A model generated the notes under the pieces. That model made no database searches. It was not told the DNA's origin and was given only the letters and a program-made list of their open reading frames with translations. From Streptomyces sp. NBC_00353 (GTDB taxonomy: Bacteria > Actinomycetota > Actinomycetes > Streptomycetales > Streptomycetaceae): a stretch of 64,000 bases of DNA. A program made the translations under genes and the position numbers. Shown in pieces: positions 25,620-36,320 of the stretch. The stretch lies in NCBI RefSeq assembly GCF_036108815.1, contig NZ_CP107985.1:3782001-3846000 (forward strand). The letters are read 5' to 3'. Positions within the stretch are counted from its first letter, which is position 1, and the number at the start of each line of letters is the position of its first letter.

Positions 25620-26261
25620 TTGACGAAGGACGCACTGGCTCGGACCCTGACGGCTGCCGCGCACGGGCGCTTCCCCGCGCCGGACGGGGGCACGACGGTG
25701 GTGGCACAGCCGAACGCGCGGGACGCCGGGGTGCTGGCCTTCACCGCGCACTCGGTGGTGTTCACCGACGAGGATCCGGCATGGGTACGGGCCACGCTGG
25801 CCGCCACCCCCGGCGATCCGCTCGCCGCGACGATGAACCCGTACTTCCTGGGCGCACTGCTGGCCCGTACCGGACGGCACATGAACACCATCGATCTGCT
25901 GACGGTCGCGAGCGCGCTGCCGGGTGATCCCGACATCGGGCTCCGGGAGATCGAGGACCCGGAACATCCGCGGGTGGCACGGGCGATGAAGTACCGCGAC
26001 GAGGTGCGGGTCTGGGCCGCCGACGGCGGTGTGCTGATTCTGGGCCGTGGGGTCGCCGGACGCTGGGAGACGGCGATCGAGGTGGCCGAGGAGGCGCGCG
26101 GCCGGCGGCTCGGGGAGCGGCTGGCGCGAGCGGCCCGCCAGTTGGTGCCGGACACGGTGGTCTGGGCGCAGCAGTCGCCGGGGAACGCCCGCAGCGTGCG
26201 GACGTTCCAGGCGGCGGGCTACCGGCCGGTGGGCTCGGAGGCGCTGCTGATCGCGGGCTGA
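25620..26261 (+). CDS. GNAT-family N-acetyltransferase
   Basis: 213 residues from TTG 25620, which has GGGGAG 8 bases upstream; GTG 25611 is the alternative. The C-terminal half carries the acetyl-CoA-binding region (EEARGRRLGERLARAARQL) and a terminal strand-helix NARSVRTFQAAGYRPVG typical of GNAT folds. The N-terminal 90 residues are a second, poorly conserved lobe. The substrate is unknown. No functional link to the neighbours is evident. Confidence 0.8.
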   Translation: MTKDALARTLTAAAHGRFPAPDGGTTVVAQPNARDAGVLAFTAHSVVFTDEDPAWVRATLAATPGDPLAATMNPYFLGALLARTGRHMNTIDLLTVASALPGDPDIGLREIEDPEHPRVARAMKYRDEVRVWAADGGVLILGRGVAGRWETAIEVAEEARGRRLGERLARAARQLVPDTVVWAQQSPGNARSVRTFQAAGYRPVGSEALLIAG

Positions 26262-26269
26262 CCCGCGGC

Positions 26270-26298
26270 CCCCGGCGAACGGGCCAAGGGCGCCGGGG
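26270..26298. terminator. Hairpin between the convergent GNAT and YVTN genes
   Basis: Eight-base arms CCCCGGCG and CGCCGGGG with a 13-base loop lie in the 47-base gap between the two stop codons. Confidence 0.5.
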
Positions 26299-26308
26299 CG
26301 CCGGGCGA

Positions 26309-27508
26309 TCAGCGGAAGACTCCGGTGTGGCCGAGCGAGTAGCGGCCCGGCTGCGGATAGACGGCGAGCCCATGAGGTCCGTTACCCACCGGGATCCGGG
26401 CGAGCTGCTTACCGGTGGCCGTGTCGATCGCGTACACCTCGGCGTTGTAACGCCCGGACAGCCAGAGGACCTTGCCGTCCGCCGACACGCCGCCCATGTC
26501 GGGGCTGCCGCCGTTCGGCAGGTGCCACTTCTTCGTCAGTTTCTTCTTCGCGAAGTCGAAGATGGAGATGGAGCCTTCACCACGGTTGGTGACGTACATC
26601 TCCTTGGAGTCGCGGCTGACGTACAGACCGTGGGCGCCCTTGCCGGTGCGCAGCAGCTTCGGGCCGGTGAACTTCTGCCCGTCCAGCACCCAGATGCCGT
26701 TCGCGATCATGTCCGCGATGTAGAACGTCCGGCCGTCCGGCGACAGCTTCACATCCTGCGGCATCGCGCCCTTGAGCGGCAGCTTCTGCCGGCCGACGAC
26801 CTTCATCCTCGCCGTGTCGACCTTGAGGAGTTCACCGGAGAACTCGCAGGAGACGATGAAGTACCGGCCGTCCGTGGAGAAGTCGGCGTGATTGACGCCC
26901 GCGCAGTCGACCGGGACGGCTCTGGCCTCCTTCATGGTGTGCGCGTCGCGGAAGACCAGCTGCCGGTCCATCGAGGCCATCACGACGGCGTACTTGCCGT
27001 TGGGCGTGAAGTAGAGGTTGTACGGGTCGGAGACCGCGACCGTCCGCCCGGCCTTCCCGGTGGCCGGGTCGATGGCGGTGAGGCTGTCGCCGAGGTCGTT
27101 GTTGACCCAGAGCGTCTTCAGGTCCCAGGACGGGACGACATGCTGCGGCTGGTGGCCGACCGGGATGGTCTCGATGACCTTGTACGTCTTCGGGTCGATG
27201 ACCGACACGGTGTTGGACTTGGTGTTGGGTACGTACACCCGCGCCGGGAAGTTCTTGACGACCGGTGACATCATTCCGGCCCGGTCGGCCGCGTACACAT
27301 CCTCGGGATCGAGCACCGGCGGCATCCCGGCGAGCCCCGGCGGGGTGGCGCGCTTCGAGGTGGCGTTGTCCGGGACGACGGGCGGCGCGGCGGCCTCGGT
27401 GTCGGCGGTCTCGGCCTTCCCCTTCTCGGCGGGGGTGCCACAGCCAGCGAGTACGGCGATGAGTACGCCCCCGAGCAGGGCCGCGGTGCGCTTGGTGGAG
27501 GAAAGCAT
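26309..27508 (-). CDS. YVTN-type beta-propeller lipoprotein
   Basis: 399 residues. A lipoprotein signal peptide with lipobox LAGC (about residue 23) is followed by a Thr/Glu-rich linker and a seven-bladed YVTN/quinoprotein-amine-dehydrogenase-like propeller: RVYVPNTKSNTVSVIDPKTY, TIPVGHQPQHVVPSWD, PNGKYAVV, SPDGRTFYIAD, MYVTNRGEGSISIFD, IPVGNGPHGLAVYPQ. It is anchored outside the membrane; the role is unknown, probably a scaffold or binding protein. Its ATG overlaps the stop of the upstream deacetylase gene (TGATG), so the two are translationally coupled and likely act together at the cell envelope. Confidence 0.85.
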   Translation of the reverse strand: MLSSTKRTAALLGGVLIAVLAGCGTPAEKGKAETADTEAAAPPVVPDNATSKRATPPGLAGMPPVLDPEDVYAADRAGMMSPVVKNFPARVYVPNTKSNTVSVIDPKTYKVIETIPVGHQPQHVVPSWDLKTLWVNNDLGDSLTAIDPATGKAGRTVAVSDPYNLYFTPNGKYAVVMASMDRQLVFRDAHTMKEARAVPVDCAGVNHADFSTDGRYFIVSCEFSGELLKVDTARMKVVGRQKLPLKGAMPQDVKLSPDGRTFYIADMIANGIWVLDGQKFTGPKLLRTGKGAHGLYVSRDSKEMYVTNRGEGSISIFDFAKKKLTKKWHLPNGGSPDMGGVSADGKVLWLSGRYNAEVYAIDTATGKQLARIPVGNGPHGLAVYPQPGRYSLGHTGVFR

Positions 27509-28338
27509 CAGGTCAGCAGCTCCGTGGTCGTCACCGCACGCAGTTGTCGGCGGTCGATTTCGGCGAGGAGGACAGGCAGTGCGGCAACCGTGTCCGCGTA
27601 GCCGAAGTGCAGGCTCACCACCGATCCGTTGCGGATCTCCCCGGTGACCTTGCGGGTGACGGCCGCAGCGCCGGGAGAGGTGAAGTCGAGGGAGTCCACG
27701 TCGTACGAGAGGACGTGCGGGTAGCCCGCCCGGCGCGCGAGGCGCTGGACGAGCGGAGTGGCGTACCGGCTGCGCGAGGGGCGGAACCACGTTCCGATGG
27801 AGCCGGTGAGCCGGCGCAGCCGCTGGGCGCAGCCGGTGATCTCCGCGTACGCCGCCGCCTCGCCCATTGCCGAGATGTCGACATGGCTCTGGGTGTGGTT
27901 GCCGAGGTCGTGCCCCCCGTCGAGGATCCGGCGGGCCATCTCGGGGTGCTCGTCGAGCCAGCTGCCGACGGCAAGGACGGTGACCCGGGCGTGGGCACGT
28001 TCCGCCTCGGCGAGCACGGCCCGGGCGATGGCCGGGTCACCCTGGCCGTGGAAGGTCAGCGCGACGCGGGGGCGGCTGCGAGGGCCGTGGTCGATCTGGA
28101 CCGGCTGCCCGGGGAAGCGGTGCGCGGCGGGCGCGGAGTGCGGGGGCCGCGTGCTCGCGTCGCTCGTGCCGGTGGTCTGCGCGGGGGCGCCCGCGGGCGT
28201 CTCGGCGGAGGTCTTCGTGGAAGTGGCGACAGCGCCGTGCCCTTCCGTACATCCGGCCGCAAGGGCGCCGACCAGGGCTGCCCCTGCGCCCGCGCGCAGT
28301 GCGCTGCGGCGGTGCACCGATGTCTCGGAGGCGTTCAT
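27508..28338 (-). CDS. NodB-like polysaccharide deacetylase lipoprotein with altered catalytic motif
   Basis: 276 residues. The N-terminus has a Tat-like RRSALRAGAG segment ending in a lipobox AAGC, then a Thr/Ala/Pro-rich linker and a carbohydrate esterase 4 (NodB) domain. The second metal motif NHTQSH is normal and WFRPSRSRY approximates the RPP(Y/W)G motif, but the first motif, normally TFDDG with catalytic and metal-binding aspartates, reads TFHGQGD. The protein may be inactive, may use the displaced Asp, or may act as a binding protein. It is co-translated with the YVTN lipoprotein. Confidence 0.85.
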   Translation of the reverse strand: MNASETSVHRRSALRAGAGAALVGALAAGCTEGHGAVATSTKTSAETPAGAPAQTTGTSDASTRPPHSAPAAHRFPGQPVQIDHGPRSRPRVALTFHGQGDPAIARAVLAEAERAHARVTVLAVGSWLDEHPEMARRILDGGHDLGNHTQSHVDISAMGEAAAYAEITGCAQRLRRLTGSIGTWFRPSRSRYATPLVQRLARRAGYPHVLSYDVDSLDFTSPGAAAVTRKVTGEIRNGSVVSLHFGYADTVAALPVLLAEIDRRQLRAVTTTELLT

Positions 28339-28760
28339 GAGCAGAACAGTAGGGGCGCAATGCCAGGAAGATGAAAATTGACCCCATTCATACCTATTCA
28401 GGGGAGCCCGGGGTATGCCACCCGCAACCCGGATGCTCGATGAATCACCCGTCGAATCGCATAGTCATTCATGCATTACCAGGCCAGTGACTCATCACAC
28501 CTACGATTCACCGTCGAAGTGTCCCGTTATGGCCAGTTTCAACCGATTAGCGCTTTTGGCTCCACGGTCGCCCATCTGCCATAGTCGGTTCCACGACCCC
28601 CATTGACCCGGGCCAGGTCGTCCTACGCGGCCGTGAACACACCCCCCATTTCACGGTCCTCACACAGAAGCCCCCGAGGCGCCGTACCACGGCAGACCGG
28701 GGGCTTCTGTGCGTCATCCGGACGGGCAGGAGAAGCGGGGACCCGGGAGGCCGGACCGGC
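28339..28760. other. Intergenic region between deacetylase and HATPase genes
   Basis: About 420 bases, clearly less GC-rich than its surroundings between 28380 and 28620. It should hold the promoter of the deacetylase operon (minus strand). No gene is supported; the only firm element is the hairpin at 28663-28711. Confidence 0.5.
28663..28711. terminator. Perfect 14-base-stem terminator
   Basis: CACAGAAGCCCCCG (28663-28676) pairs with CGGGGGCTTCTGTG (28698-28711). It lies 50 bases beyond the stop of the minus-strand HATPase gene and also shields the divergent region. Confidence 0.85.
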
Positions 28761-29276
28761 TCAGCGGTCGGAGATCCGCATCTCGAACCAGGTGGTCTTG
28801 CCGCGCGGCAGCAGATCCACCCCCCACCGGTCGGAGAGCTTGTCGACGAGGAAGAGGCCGCGGCCACTGATGTCCATCTCCTGGACCGGCATGAGACACG
28901 GCAGGCCGCGCGAGGGGTCGCGCACCTCGATCCTGATCCAGCCGCGGCGGCGCAGCATCCGGAGCCCGAAGACGCGGGCACCGGTGTGCCGTACCGCGTT
29001 GCCGACGAGTTCCGAAACGAGCAGAACGGCGTGCTCGGCGGTCTGCGGGGAAAGCGCCCACTGACGAAGAACCACGCACGAGGTGAGCCGACGAGCGGTC
29101 GCCGCGGACTCCGGACGGGACGGCAGCCGGACCTCGCCCTCCGTCGGATTTCCGAACAACTCCAGCGCCTTGAACGCCTGTTCGTCCTCGACAGCCGACA
29201 TCCAGCGTGCCGCAGTCGCACCGCCGCGCTGTCGCGGCTGTTCCACACCCTCCAGGCCCGCCATGCACACCATCAT
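28761..29276 (-). CDS. HATPase_c anti-sigma-factor-type protein kinase
   Basis: About 171 residues of the RsbW/SpoIIAB-like family common in Streptomyces. The N box (LLVSELVGNAVRHTG) and G-box region (DISGRGLFLVDKLSDRWG) are present, with the usual leader region EVRLPSRPESAATARRLTS. It would bind or phosphorylate an anti-anti-sigma partner. The start is uncertain: ATG 29276 or 29264 gives the usual MAGLEG beginning, while ATG 29336 and 29405 extend the frame. Confidence 0.82.
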   Translation of the reverse strand: MMVCMAGLEGVEQPRQRGGATAARWMSAVEDEQAFKALELFGNPTEGEVRLPSRPESAATARRLTSCVVLRQWALSPQTAEHAVLLVSELVGNAVRHTGARVFGLRMLRRRGWIRIEVRDPSRGLPCLMPVQEMDISGRGLFLVDKLSDRWGVDLLPRGKTTWFEMRISDR

Positions 29277-29446
29277 GGCCGCACGACGGGCGCTCCGGGG
29301 CCGTTCCGAGGGAATCCCCACCCCGGAGACAGGCATTCCGTGCAGGTCGGTAGGCATATGCCAGTGGCAGAATGCATCTCTCGACACCCACTCCGACCTG
29401 CACATATATGCCGCTCGAACGGGATTGCCCCGGTCATCGGAATGCC

Positions 29447-29471
29447 GAGCCTTAAGGTTGCCTTAAGGCTC
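29447..29471. promoter_or_regulatory. Perfect inverted repeat upstream of the HATPase gene
   Basis: Eleven-base arms GAGCCTTAAGG (29447-29457) and their exact complement (29461-29471) flank TTG. The low-GC TTAAGG core is unusual here. It may be an operator for the HATPase gene (minus, starting near 29276) or a short-loop hairpin ending the enoyl-CoA hydratase transcript, 57 bases past its stop. Confidence 0.6.
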
Positions 29472-29527
29472 AGCTAATCCGCCCACACGGATGAACCCAC
29501 GGCCGTCTGTACCCAACTGGCTTTCGG

Positions 29528-30295
29528 TCAGAGGAACTTGGCCTTGCCCGGACCCTCTTCGACAAAGCTGCGCATGCCGCGCTCACGGTCCTCCGTGGCG
29601 AACAGACCGGCGAACCAGTTCCGCTCGATCGTGAGCCCGGTGTCGATGTCGGTCTCCAGCCCCGCGTCGATGGACTCCTTCGCGGCGCGCAGTGCCAGGG
29701 CAGGCCCCTTGGCCAGCCGCGCGGCCCAGGCGTGCGCCTGCTCGTACACCTCGGCCGCCGGCACCACCCGGTCCACCAGACCGATCGTCAGGGCCTCCTC
29801 GGCCTTCACGTGGCGGCCGGTGAAGATCAGGTCCTTGGCCTTGGACGGGCCGACCAGCCGGGCCAGCCGCTGGGTGCCGCCCGCACCGGGGATCAGACCG
29901 AGCATGATCTCGGGCTGGCCCAGCTTGGCGTTGTCGGCGGCGATCCGGAAGTCGGCGCAGAGCGCCAGTTCGCAGCCGCCACCGAGCGCATAGCCGGTGA
30001 CCGCGGCGACGACCGGCTTGGGGATCCGCGCCACCGCGGTGAAGGAGTCCTGCAGCGCCTTGGACCGTACGACCATCGCCGCGTGGTCCATGGCCTGCAT
30101 CTCCTTGATGTCCGCTCCCGCCGCGAACACCTTCTCGCCGCCGTAGAGGACGACCGCGCGCACATCGTCGCGCCGGGTCGCCTCCTCGGCGAGTTCACGC
30201 AACCGGTCCTGGGTGGCGACATCCAGGGCGTTCATGGGCGGGCGGTCCAGCCGGATCGTGCCGACACCGTCGCTTGCTTCGAGGGTTACCGTCAT
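29528..30295 (-). CDS. Enoyl-CoA hydratase/isomerase (crotonase family)
   Basis: 255 residues, the normal length. The oxyanion-hole and catalytic regions AAGADIKEM, GGGCELALCADFRIA and PEIMLGLIPGAGGTQRL contain both glutamates expected for enoyl-CoA hydratase, so it should hydrate trans-2-enoyl-CoA in fatty-acid or related acyl-CoA degradation. It is a single-gene unit. No evident link to neighbouring genes. Confidence 0.92.
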   Translation of the reverse strand: MTVTLEASDGVGTIRLDRPPMNALDVATQDRLRELAEEATRRDDVRAVVLYGGEKVFAAGADIKEMQAMDHAAMVVRSKALQDSFTAVARIPKPVVAAVTGYALGGGCELALCADFRIAADNAKLGQPEIMLGLIPGAGGTQRLARLVGPSKAKDLIFTGRHVKAEEALTIGLVDRVVPAAEVYEQAHAWAARLAKGPALALRAAKESIDAGLETDIDTGLTIERNWFAGLFATEDRERGMRSFVEEGPGKAKFL

Positions 30296-30320
30296 GGGAG
30301 GCAGGTTAACCGGCGCTAAC

Positions 30321-30365
30321 GACGGCGGGCCCGGTGCTGTTGGTCACAGCACCGGGCCCGCCGTC
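30321..30365. terminator. Perfect 19-base-stem terminator
   Basis: GACGGCGGGCCCGGTGCTG (30321-30339) pairs without mismatch with 30347-30365 around a 7-base loop, 18 bases past the stop of the L,D-transpeptidase gene. It is the longest perfect stem I found in the window. Confidence 0.92.
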
Positions 30366-30382
30366 GTGTCGTACGTCGCGAA

Positions 30383-31636
30383 CTACTTGGTCCACTCCGC
30401 CCAGCTCATGTTCCAGCCGTTGAGACCGTTGTCCGGCTGGATCGTCTTGTCCTGGGAGTTCTTCACGACCACGACGTCGCCGATGATCGAGTGGTTGAAG
30501 AACCAGGCCGCCGGGGTCGTCTTGCTCCAGCCACCGCGTACGTCCTGCAGACCGACGCAGCCGTGGCTGGTGTTGGTCGAGCCGAACACGCCGGGCCCGC
30601 CCCAGTAGTTGCCGTGGATGAACGTGCCCGACGTGGACAGCCGCATCGCGTTCGGCACGTCCTTGATGTCGTACTCGCCGCCGAATCCGACGGTGTCGCC
30701 GTTCATCCGGGTCACCTTGAGCTTCTCACTGATGACCATCTGTCCGTTGTACGTGGTGGTCGCCGGGGCGCCCGCGGAGATCGGGATGTTCCTGAGCTGC
30801 TTGCCGTCGCGGACGACCTTCATGCGGTGCGTGCTCGCGTCGACAGTGCTGACCTGGCGGCGGCCGATGGTGAACGAGATCGTCTTGGCCTGCTTGCCGT
30901 AGACCCCCGGGCGTCCCTCGACCCCGTCGAGGTTGAGCTTCACGGTCACCTTGGTGCCCGCCGCCCAGTAGTTCTCGGGGCGGAAGTCGAGACGGTCGTT
31001 GCCGAACCAGTGGCCCTCGACGGGGACGGACGGCTCCGCCGTCACCTCGATGGCCTTCTCGACGGCGTCCGGGTCGGTGATGCCGCGAGTGAAGTGGATC
31101 GAGACCGGCATGCCGACGCCCACCGTGGAGCCGTCCTCCGGCGTGTACTGCCCGATGAAGGTGTTCTTCGGGACCAGTGTGGTGAAGGTGGTGTCCTTCG
31201 CCGACTGACGGCCCTTCGAGTCCTTGGCGATCGCGTGGACGCTGTACTTCGTCGCCGCGGCCAGGTGCTGCCCGGGCTCCCAGCTCGTGCCGTCCGCCGC
31301 GATCTCGCCCTCGACCTCGACGCCCTTGGGGTCGGCGACCTTGACCGTGGTCAGCTTGCCCTGCTCGGCGGAGATCTTCAGTGCCCCGCTGGTGGCGACG
31401 GAGTCGGCGCCGTCCTTCGGCGCGACGGTCACCACCGCCTGCGAGGCGGTGGTGTCCTCGTTCTTGCCCCCACCGGTGTTCTTGCCCTTGCTCCCGGCAT
31501 CGGTGTCTCCCCCACCGCAGGCCGTCACCAGCAACAGCAGCGCTCCCAGTACCAGAGCCAGCAGTCCGGTGGTCCCCCGACCACGTCGCCTGCCGTTCGC
31601 CCCGACCGATGCCCCCGATATCGGCTGCCCGTTCAA
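30383..31636 (-). CDS. L,D-transpeptidase lipoprotein (YkuD domain, Ig-like N-domains)
   Basis: 417 residues. The lipoprotein signal ends in LVTAC; a Gly/Lys/Asn-rich linker is followed by two immunoglobulin-like domains and a C-terminal YkuD catalytic domain with HGNYW and the catalytic Cys360 in SHGCVGL. It should form 3-3 crosslinks in peptidoglycan outside the membrane. It is closely similar to the next gene, from which it is separated by 231 bases. Both have the mycobacterial LdtMt2-like build. Confidence 0.93.
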   Translation of the reverse strand: MNGQPISGASVGANGRRRGRGTTGLLALVLGALLLLVTACGGGDTDAGSKGKNTGGGKNEDTTASQAVVTVAPKDGADSVATSGALKISAEQGKLTTVKVADPKGVEVEGEIAADGTSWEPGQHLAAATKYSVHAIAKDSKGRQSAKDTTFTTLVPKNTFIGQYTPEDGSTVGVGMPVSIHFTRGITDPDAVEKAIEVTAEPSVPVEGHWFGNDRLDFRPENYWAAGTKVTVKLNLDGVEGRPGVYGKQAKTISFTIGRRQVSTVDASTHRMKVVRDGKQLRNIPISAGAPATTTYNGQMVISEKLKVTRMNGDTVGFGGEYDIKDVPNAMRLSTSGTFIHGNYWGGPGVFGSTNTSHGCVGLQDVRGGWSKTTPAAWFFNHSIIGDVVVVKNSQDKTIQPDNGLNGWNMSWAEWTK

Positions 31637-31749
31637 TGTGGTCGTCTCCCCTCACACGGCCTGGCCCCGCCAAGGCCCAGGGAGCCCGCAAGCTCCCACC
31701 CCCGCGCGCTGCTCATGCGCGCTCAGCGAAAGGTAACCACACCGACCGT

Positions 31750-31763
31750 GGGGAGATCTCCCC
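31750..31763. promoter_or_regulatory. 14-base palindrome upstream of the L,D-transpeptidase gene
   Basis: GGGGAGATCTCCCC is perfectly self-complementary and lies 114 bases upstream of the start of the gene ending at 30383. Candidate operator only. Confidence 0.3.
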
Positions 31764-31867
31764 CAGGATGTCACCGTTCAGTCCCAAGTTGGTGCGGAAC
31801 TTCCCCAGGTGACGCATGGTTCGGAGCGCTGCGCGGGAGTGTCCGGTGCGAGTCCGGCCGATCCGGG

Positions 31868-33136
31868 TCAGTGGAGCGCGGAGCCCGCCCGCCACTGGAT
31901 CCAGTTCAGATTCCAGCCGCCCAGACCGTTGTCCGGAGCGACCTGCTTGTCCTCGGAGTTGACGACCTCGACCACGTCCCCGACGATCGTCCGGTCGAAG
32001 AACCAGCCGGCCGGGGTGTCCCCGCTGCCGCCCTTCACATCCTGCAGCCCGACACAGCCGTGGCTGACGTTCGCCGAGCCGAAGACGGCACCGCCCGCCC
32101 AGTAGTTGCCGTGCACGAAGGTGCCGGAGTCAGTGATCCGCACGGCATGCGGAACGTCCTTGATGTCGTACTCACCGCCGAAGCCGACGGTCCGGCCGTC
32201 CATCCGGGTCACCTCCTGCATCTCGGTGACCACCATCTTCCCGTTGTACGTGCTCGAAGCCGGGGCACCCGCCGTGATCGGGACCTTGGACAGCAGCCGG
32301 CCGTCGCGGCGTACCTCCATGGTGTGGTCGGCCACGTCCACCCTGGACACCTGCGAGCGGCCCACCGTGAAGGTGACCGTCCTGCGCTGGGTGCCGAACA
32401 CACCGGGCGCGCCCTCCACATCGTGCAGCGCCACCGCGACGGTGACCTCGGTGCCCGGCTTCCAGTAGGCGGCCGGGCGGAAGTCCAGCCGGTCGCCGCC
32501 GAACCAGTGCCCCACCACCTCGACCGCAGGCTCGGCGGTGATCCGGATGGCCCGCTGCACCGCCGCACGGTTCGTGATGACGCGGTCGAAGCGGAAGGAA
32601 ACGATCATGCCGGTGCCGACGGTCGACCGCTCGTCCGGCTCGAAGCTGCTGGTGAAGCGCTGCTGGGGGACCGCGGTGGTGAAGGTGGAGTGGCGGGCCG
32701 AGCGGCGCCCCGCACCGTCCACGGCCACCACGTCGACGCTGTACTTGGCGGACAGGCTGAGCCGGCCCGAGGCGCCGCGCGGGGTCCAGGAGAGGCCGTC
32801 CTGCGAGATCAGACCCTGCATCTCGCGCTGTCCTGCGTCCTTGCTCCGCTCTGCGTTCGCGGGCGGCTCAGCGACCTCGATCTGCGTCACCTTGACGTGT
32901 TCCAGCCGCCCGTCGGAAACCTTCACCTCGACCCGGGCGTCCGGCCTGATGTCCTTGGCCCCGTCCGTCGGGGTGATCCTGATCGCGTACGGCAACGACC
33001 GCGGCTTCCCGTTGATGAATGGTTCCCCGTCGGTGCAACCTGTCAGTACGCCCAGTACGGCCAGTACGGCGAGCAGTCCTGCCCATGTCAGCACGGTGGC
33101 CGGGCTCGCTCCTGCCTTCTTCGCGTTGTGGTTCAC
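31868..33136 (-). CDS. L,D-transpeptidase lipoprotein, paralogue of the adjacent gene
   Basis: 422 residues from GTG 33136 (GGGGGA just upstream). Lipobox LTGC, two Ig-like domains, and a YkuD domain with HGNYW and Cys361 in SHGCVGL. It shares long stretches with its neighbour (RMDGRTVGFGGEYDIKDVP and RMNGDTVGFGGEYDIKDVP), so the pair arose by tandem duplication and has diverged most in the N-terminal half. It is divergent from glgX, with 151 bases between starts. Confidence 0.92.
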   Translation of the reverse strand: MNHNAKKAGASPATVLTWAGLLAVLAVLGVLTGCTDGEPFINGKPRSLPYAIRITPTDGAKDIRPDARVEVKVSDGRLEHVKVTQIEVAEPPANAERSKDAGQREMQGLISQDGLSWTPRGASGRLSLSAKYSVDVVAVDGAGRRSARHSTFTTAVPQQRFTSSFEPDERSTVGTGMIVSFRFDRVITNRAAVQRAIRITAEPAVEVVGHWFGGDRLDFRPAAYWKPGTEVTVAVALHDVEGAPGVFGTQRRTVTFTVGRSQVSRVDVADHTMEVRRDGRLLSKVPITAGAPASSTYNGKMVVTEMQEVTRMDGRTVGFGGEYDIKDVPHAVRITDSGTFVHGNYWAGGAVFGSANVSHGCVGLQDVKGGSGDTPAGWFFDRTIVGDVVEVVNSEDKQVAPDNGLGGWNLNWIQWRAGSALH

Positions 33137-33287
33137 GTTCCCCCAACGACCGGAGCGGCCGGGGGAAACGTGAGTGCGGGCCCTGCCCTGGGCAGAACAG
33201 AGGGAGGACCACACTCGAGGAGCCACGGCCGGGACGCCGTGCGCTCCTCTTCGGTGCCGGGTCCGGACGAGCCGCGGGAGGCTGAGA

Positions 33288-35555
<2,268 letters not shown>

Positions 35556-35597
35556 GCAGGGAGCGAAGGGCGTGCGGATACGGACGGCGGGGGCAGG

Positions 35598-36320
35598 TCA
35601 GCCGAGGATGCCGCGGTCGTAGGCGACCGCGACAGCCGCGGCGCGGTCCTTGGCGCCCAGCTTGCCGAAGATGTGCGTGAGATGGGTCTTCACCGTTGCC
35701 TCGCTGATGAACAGTTCGGCGGCGATCTCCCGGTTGGAGGTGCCCTTGGCGACGAGTTCGAGCACCTGGCGCTCGCGTGCGGACAGCGACTGGTCGGCGG
35801 CGCCGGCGGGCATGCGTACCCGGTTGATCAGCCGGGAGGCGACCGCGGGAGACAGCACGGTGCGACCGTCGGCGGCGGCGCGGACGGCGGTGAACAGTTC
35901 GTCGCGGGGCGCGTCCTTGAGCAGGTAGCCGGTGGCTCCCGCTTCGATCGCCGGGAGGGTGTCGGAGTCGGTGTCGTACGTGGTGAGGACGAGCACCTTG
36001 GAACGGGCGCCGCGCCGGGTGAGTTCGGCGATTGCCGCGACTCCGCCGCCGCCCGGCATCCGCAGGTCCATCAGGACGACGTCGGGGTCCAGGCGGGCGG
36101 CGAGATCGACTCCCTCGACGCCGTCGGCCGCCTCGCCGAGCACCTCGAAGCCCGGGGCCGACTCGAACATGCCCCGCAGACCGTCCCGTACGACGGGGTG
36201 GTCGTCGACGACGACGAGGGTGATGGTGCGTGCGGTTTCGTCAACCATGGCGTTTCCACCGTACGCGGTGCTCGGATACGCGGTGCTCGGATACGCATGG
36301 CTCGGATACGCGATGTTCAT
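35598..36320 (-). CDS. NarL/LuxR-type response regulator with a repeat-encoded N-terminal extension
   Basis: 240 residues if started at ATG 36320, which overlaps the kinase stop (ATGA). The receiver domain has VVVDDHP and a phospho-acceptor Asp in VVLMDLRMP (61 residues after ATG 36248); the C-terminal LuxR HTH is LSARERQVLELVAKGTSNRE. The first 24 residues encode three AYPS(H/T) units from a 15-base tandem repeat and are absent from typical homologues, so ATG 36248 may be an alternative start. It is the last gene of an ATPase-permease-kinase-regulator operon. Confidence 0.92.
   Translation of the reverse strand: MNIAYPSHAYPSTAYPSTAYGGNAMVDETARTITLVVVDDHPVVRDGLRGMFESAPGFEVLGEAADGVEGVDLAARLDPDVVLMDLRMPGGGGVAAIAELTRRGARSKVLVLTTYDTDSDTLPAIEAGATGYLLKDAPRDELFTAVRAAADGRTVLSPAVASRLINRVRMPAGAADQSLSARERQVLELVAKGTSNREIAAELFISEATVKTHLTHIFGKLGAKDRAAAVAVAYDRGILG
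36268..36312. repeat. Three 15-base tandem repeats at the regulator start
   Basis: Units of about GTGCTCGGATACGCG (plus strand) at 36268-36282, 36283-36297 and 36298-36312, the last two with one or two changes. In the minus frame they encode AYPST/AYPSH. Confidence 0.9.

Noticed and set aside
28380..28620. Lower-GC segment as a possible horizontally acquired island
   Set aside because: It is only about 240 bases, lies in an intergenic region, and intergenic DNA in these genomes is normally less GC-rich.
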